In this document: one piece after another, positions 61,410 through 64,000 of the stretch | How positions within the stretch are numbered: position 1 is the first letter of the stretch | How the letters are laid out: each line of letters opens with the position of its first letter | NCBI GenBank assembly: GCA_934426255.1 | Contig: CAKRYD010000005.1 | Location: forward strand, 42,145-106,144 | Source of the DNA: an uncultured Bacteroidaceae bacterium | GTDB taxonomy: Bacteria; Bacteroidota; Bacteroidia; Bacteroidales; Bacteroidaceae | Reading direction: 5' to 3' | Length of the DNA: 64,000 nucleotides | Position numbers and translations under genes: made by a program | Notes under the pieces: generated by a model | The model's database searches: none | The model's input: the letters and a program-made list of their open reading frames with translations, nothing else | What the model was told of the DNA's origin: nothing

Positions 61410-62687
61410 TTAGTTATGTTTAAAGGAAACCAGGACTTTGTCTATCCTTGCTCCGTCCATGTCTACGATTTCACAGTGGAATCCGTTCCAAAGGATAGAT
61501 TCGCCCGGTTGTGGAATGCATTTCGTTTGTTCGATAATCATGCCTGCAAGGGTGCTATACTTTTGTGCTTTTGCAAAAAGGCCTTCGCGGTCGAAGTAGG
61601 TGAGGAATTCGTGGAATGAGCATTGTCCGTCGATGAGCCAGCTCTTTCCATCTTCGCGTTGGATGATTTCCGAATCTCCGCTGCTTTCCCGTATGATACC
61701 TACCAGGCCTTCGAGTATGTCGCGTAGCGTGATGATTCCCTGAAAGCAGCCGAATTCATCACAGATGAATGCTTGTGAGATACATTTCTTGCGCATTTGT
61801 TCCAAGGTTTTGTAGACATCCATATTCTCATAGATGAATGTTGCGGGATGCGTGGAAGCTTTGAGCGAGAACGTAGGTTCGTCTTTAATAAAAATCAAGT
61901 CTTTGAGAAGTGCCACGCCTAGTACTTTATCGGTGCTTCCATTGATGACGGGATAGGCTTCGTAGGTGTCCTTGCGTATAATCTGTTTTACCTCTTCGAA
62001 TGTCATATTGACGTCGAGCGATACAACATCGGAACGGTGGGTCATGAGTTGGCTGACTTTTAGGTCGCCTAACAAGAAGACGCGCTCAACGATGTTTTGT
62101 TCTACTTCTTGTACTTCACCATCTTCTTTGCCTTCTTGTATAATGGTTTTGATGTCGTCTTCCGTTACTTTCGAACTTTCGTTTTTGATGCCCAACATCC
62201 TTATTGCCGTTTCTGAGCTTTTGGAAAGTAGCCAGACGATTGGGGCGGCAATCTTGCTGAGCAACATCATCGGGCGTGAGATGAGCATGGATGTCCGTTC
62301 TGCAGTGCCCATACCGATGCGCTTGGGCACTAATTCGCCGAAGACGATTGTAAGATATGTCACAGTTGCAACGATGAAGGCTTGGGCGATGGGGTGTGCA
62401 ATATTTATTGGAATGCCTGTTGACGAGAGTAATGTGCCCAAATCTTCTGAGAGCGTGGCTCCAGAATAAACTCCCGTCAGAATGCCAATAAGTGTGATTC
62501 CAATCTGAACGGTAGAGAGAAAACGGTCGGGGTTGTTGGCGAGCTTGAGGGCGATATGTGCCGTTTTGCTGCCTTTTTTCTCTTTATTGACAAGCGTTGC
62601 CTTACGAGCTGAGATGATGGCAATTTCCGACATCGAAAAGATGCCGTTTAGCAGAATCAACAGGAAGATGATGATGACTTCGTCCAT
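61410..62687 (-). CDS. HlyC/CorC-family membrane protein (DUF21, CBS pair)
   Basis: A 425-residue protein with four N-terminal membrane segments of the CNNM/DUF21 type (MSEIAIISARKATLVNK, GELVPKRIGMGTAERTS), two CBS domains (TEDDIKTIIQEGKEDGEVQEVE through VSLDVNMTFEEVKQII, and PATFIYENMDVYKTLEQMRKKCI) and a C-terminal CorC/HlyC domain. Family members are linked to magnesium or cobalt efflux. A short perfect repeat (AATATTG/CAATATT, 62689-62707) precedes its start. Co-transcribed with the TerC gene. Confidence 0.9.
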   Translation of the reverse strand: MDEVIIIFLLILLNGIFSMSEIAIISARKATLVNKEKKGSKTAHIALKLANNPDRFLSTVQIGITLIGILTGVYSGATLSEDLGTLLSSTGIPINIAHPIAQAFIVATVTYLTIVFGELVPKRIGMGTAERTSMLISRPMMLLSKIAAPIVWLLSKSSETAIRMLGIKNESSKVTEDDIKTIIQEGKEDGEVQEVEQNIVERVFLLGDLKVSQLMTHRSDVVSLDVNMTFEEVKQIIRKDTYEAYPVINGSTDKVLGVALLKDLIFIKDEPTFSLKASTHPATFIYENMDVYKTLEQMRKKCISQAFICDEFGCFQGIITLRDILEGLVGIIRESSGDSEIIQREDGKSWLIDGQCSFHEFLTYFDREGLFAKAQKYSTLAGMIIEQTKCIPQPGESILWNGFHCEIVDMDGARIDKVLVSFKHN

Positions 62688-62795
62688 AAATATTGTTCTG
62701 CAATATTACGATAAAAAGTTGGATTGTATGCGAATCTCTTCTTTCGTCGGCGTGGCTTTAATAGAATTGTAACAATCCGATGTCGGGTGTGCCTG

Positions 62796-64000
62796 CTATT
62801 CATTTATTTTGAGAAAGTCTGATACTGCGTATTTCATGCCGTAAGGGCCGTAATCGCCGAGAGCCTTATGGGCAATTTGCTTCGATGGATCGGTAACATG
62901 GTCTATTGGTTCTCCCGTTTCATTCTTATAGTCGGTTGGGAGCATGCTCGCTATGGAGTGTGGCCAGTTCTTATTTGCCAGGATGTTGCGATACATGATA
63001 ACTATAACGTTCCCGATGGGTTTGCCATCGACATCAAGCTTGTCTTTGTCCCACACAAAAAGATTCCAGTGCCCTCCCTTCTTGTTGAGGTCTTCAATGG
63101 TTGATTGTATGTCCTTCAGCCTTGGATTTTGTTTCAGACAGACAGCGAAAGACGTCTTTTCGTTTTCGGCGGTATTTGCGGCTTTGTCGAAAACAGAATA
63201 ATAAGAACGTGTATTGGATGCCGAGCCTAAACAGATGGACCAATAGCGTGCTGCAGCTGTCGGGTAATCTTCCGGCCGTTGTGGAATAGGTACAGGTATA
63301 AAGCTGAATGTCAAAACAGAATCTTCGGTCAAGTGGGTGCGTGCATAAAGATAGCTCGTGGAATTGTTGGGATAATACCGGCTACTCGGAGCAAGGAAGA
63401 ACGGTACTTCCCGCTTGTAGTCGGATACCTGTGTAAATACTTTTCCGGTCACCTTATAGACGTTGGATGTGATGCGCTGTGGAACTGCAACCTCTTTAAG
63501 GGTATTGATGTTTATGGCGCGAATCAAGGGCAAAATAACACCTCCGTATTCATCGCTGTTACCCTTGCCGTCATTTCCCAAGTAGTGGCGGATGCAGACA
63601 GCAAGTTTGTTCACTCCGGAGTCTATGCGGCAAATGTTTTTTGAAGGAAGTCTTTGGATCTGCTCTTCTGTCATTGCAGGCGGAACCAAGTAGATCGTAA
63701 ACTTGTTTTTCTTGTCTGAAGTTACGCAGAAGGGGTTCTCACTTCCTTCATCGGGCTTTATTTCAACATCATTCATACCACCGATGGCCGAACCCGTTTC
63801 ATCGTTGTATAGCGAGAAGCTGAAATAGCGTGCATAAGGAAATTGTCCTTCAAAGCAGAGTGCCACGTTCGGGTTTTCAGCCACATTATAGGTATATTCC
63901 CAATAATTACTATAAAGGTCAGGGTAAGCTCCCAACTCTTCTCCGTTGCCCTTGAGGGTCGCGCTCCATTGGTCGGAGGCTCCGGGACAGATGATTGGGT
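62796..64000 (-). CDS. Unknown protein, N-terminus outside window
   Basis: The frame enters at position 64000 (reading IICPGASDQWSATLKGNG...) and stops at 62796, so about 401 residues are visible and the start is not. I do not recognise the family. Several features recall uncharacterised secreted Bacteroidota proteins: the segment FPYARYFSFSLYNDETG followed by acidic turns (EIKPDEGSENPF), and a Trp/Tyr-rich core. No catalytic motif is clear. It could be a periplasmic or surface protein. It is on the same strand as, and 108 nt upstream of, the CorC gene, but co-transcription is uncertain. Confidence 0.7.
   Translation of the reverse strand, partial: PIICPGASDQWSATLKGNGEELGAYPDLYSNYWEYTYNVAENPNVALCFEGQFPYARYFSFSLYNDETGSAIGGMNDVEIKPDEGSENPFCVTSDKKNKFTIYLVPPAMTEEQIQRLPSKNICRIDSGVNKLAVCIRHYLGNDGKGNSDEYGGVILPLIRAININTLKEVAVPQRITSNVYKVTGKVFTQVSDYKREVPFFLAPSSRYYPNNSTSYLYARTHLTEDSVLTFSFIPVPIPQRPEDYPTAAARYWSICLGSASNTRSYYSVFDKAANTAENEKTSFAVCLKQNPRLKDIQSTIEDLNKKGGHWNLFVWDKDKLDVDGKPIGNVIVIMYRNILANKNWPHSIASMLPTDYKNETGEPIDHVTDPSKQIAHKALGDYGPYGMKYAVSDFLKINE

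Noticed and set aside
62689..62707. Short inverted repeat AATATTG/CAATATT before the CorC gene as an operator
   Set aside because: Only 7 bp and AT-rich, so chance is likely; it is mentioned with the gene but not claimed as a site.
1..64000. CRISPR array, prophage, insertion sequence or tRNA
   Set aside because: No regularly spaced repeats, integrase, transposase, capsid genes or cloverleaf-like sequence were found by reading both strands; a computed scan with tRNAscan-SE and ISfinder would confirm this.

Overview
The window reads as chromosomal DNA from a member of the Bacteroidales, probably a gut or animal-associated one. Three things point there: SusC/SusD and BtuB/BtuG outer-membrane uptake loci, many glycosidases with signal peptides or lipoprotein signals, and repeated upstream matches to the Bacteroidota promoter (TTG about 20 nt before TAnnTTTG) with few Shine-Dalgarno sites. 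No rRNA, tRNA, CRISPR array, phage or insertion sequence was recognised. No species can be named from the sequence alone. Positions 1 and 64000 both cut a gene.

Layout. 1-4450 (minus): a cobalamin riboswitch drives btuB, a BtuG-type beta-propeller lipoprotein and a further surface lipoprotein (vitamin B12 capture). 4781-7174 (plus): acpP-fabF-rnc. 7419-14346 (plus): a four-gene operon with two DUF1080 proteins (one carrying a very long HEAT-like region) and two Gfo/Idh/MocA oxidoreductases, which fits the 3-keto-glycoside route of glycan breakdown; it ends at a strong terminator. 14437-17568 (minus): nadB, an overlapping sialidase and a very small orphan HicB-like gene. 17707-18999: a PBP4-type peptidase. 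19101-25249: GH92 mannosidase, guanine deaminase, a secreted metallophosphoesterase and a GH78 rhamnosidase. 25264-26729: a Fur-family regulator and an unknown secreted protein, followed by about 0.5 kb of non-coding DNA with inverted repeats.

27247-30086 (minus): a threonine biosynthesis unit. A short threonine-rich leader peptide and a set of hairpins precede an ApgM-type 'phosphoglycerate mutase', which is probably the homoserine kinase, and thrC. 30277-38257 (plus): a FabK-like flavoprotein, an M24 aminopeptidase P, a gamma-carbonic-anhydrase-like protein, priA and a DsbD-family protein. 38231-47371 (minus): a PAP2 phosphatase with a probable beta-barrel, a radical SAM protein, a helix-hairpin-helix envelope protein, then an operon of a calcium-type P-ATPase, a HAD hydrolase, ribF and a CPBP protease. 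47459-53511 (minus): a SusC/SusD/lipoprotein uptake locus without enzymes, closed by a 43-bp palindromic terminator. 53721-64000: glycerate kinase, a lamin-tail lipoprotein, the topA-aroK-speA operon, TerC and CorC membrane proteins, and an unknown truncated protein.

The most notable items are the threonine-rich leader and attenuator-like structure (29881-30070), the DUF1080/Gfo operon with its inverted-repeat upstream region, the PAP2-barrel fusion, the orphan HicB-like gene and the unexplained repeat-bearing intergenic stretch at 26730-27246.
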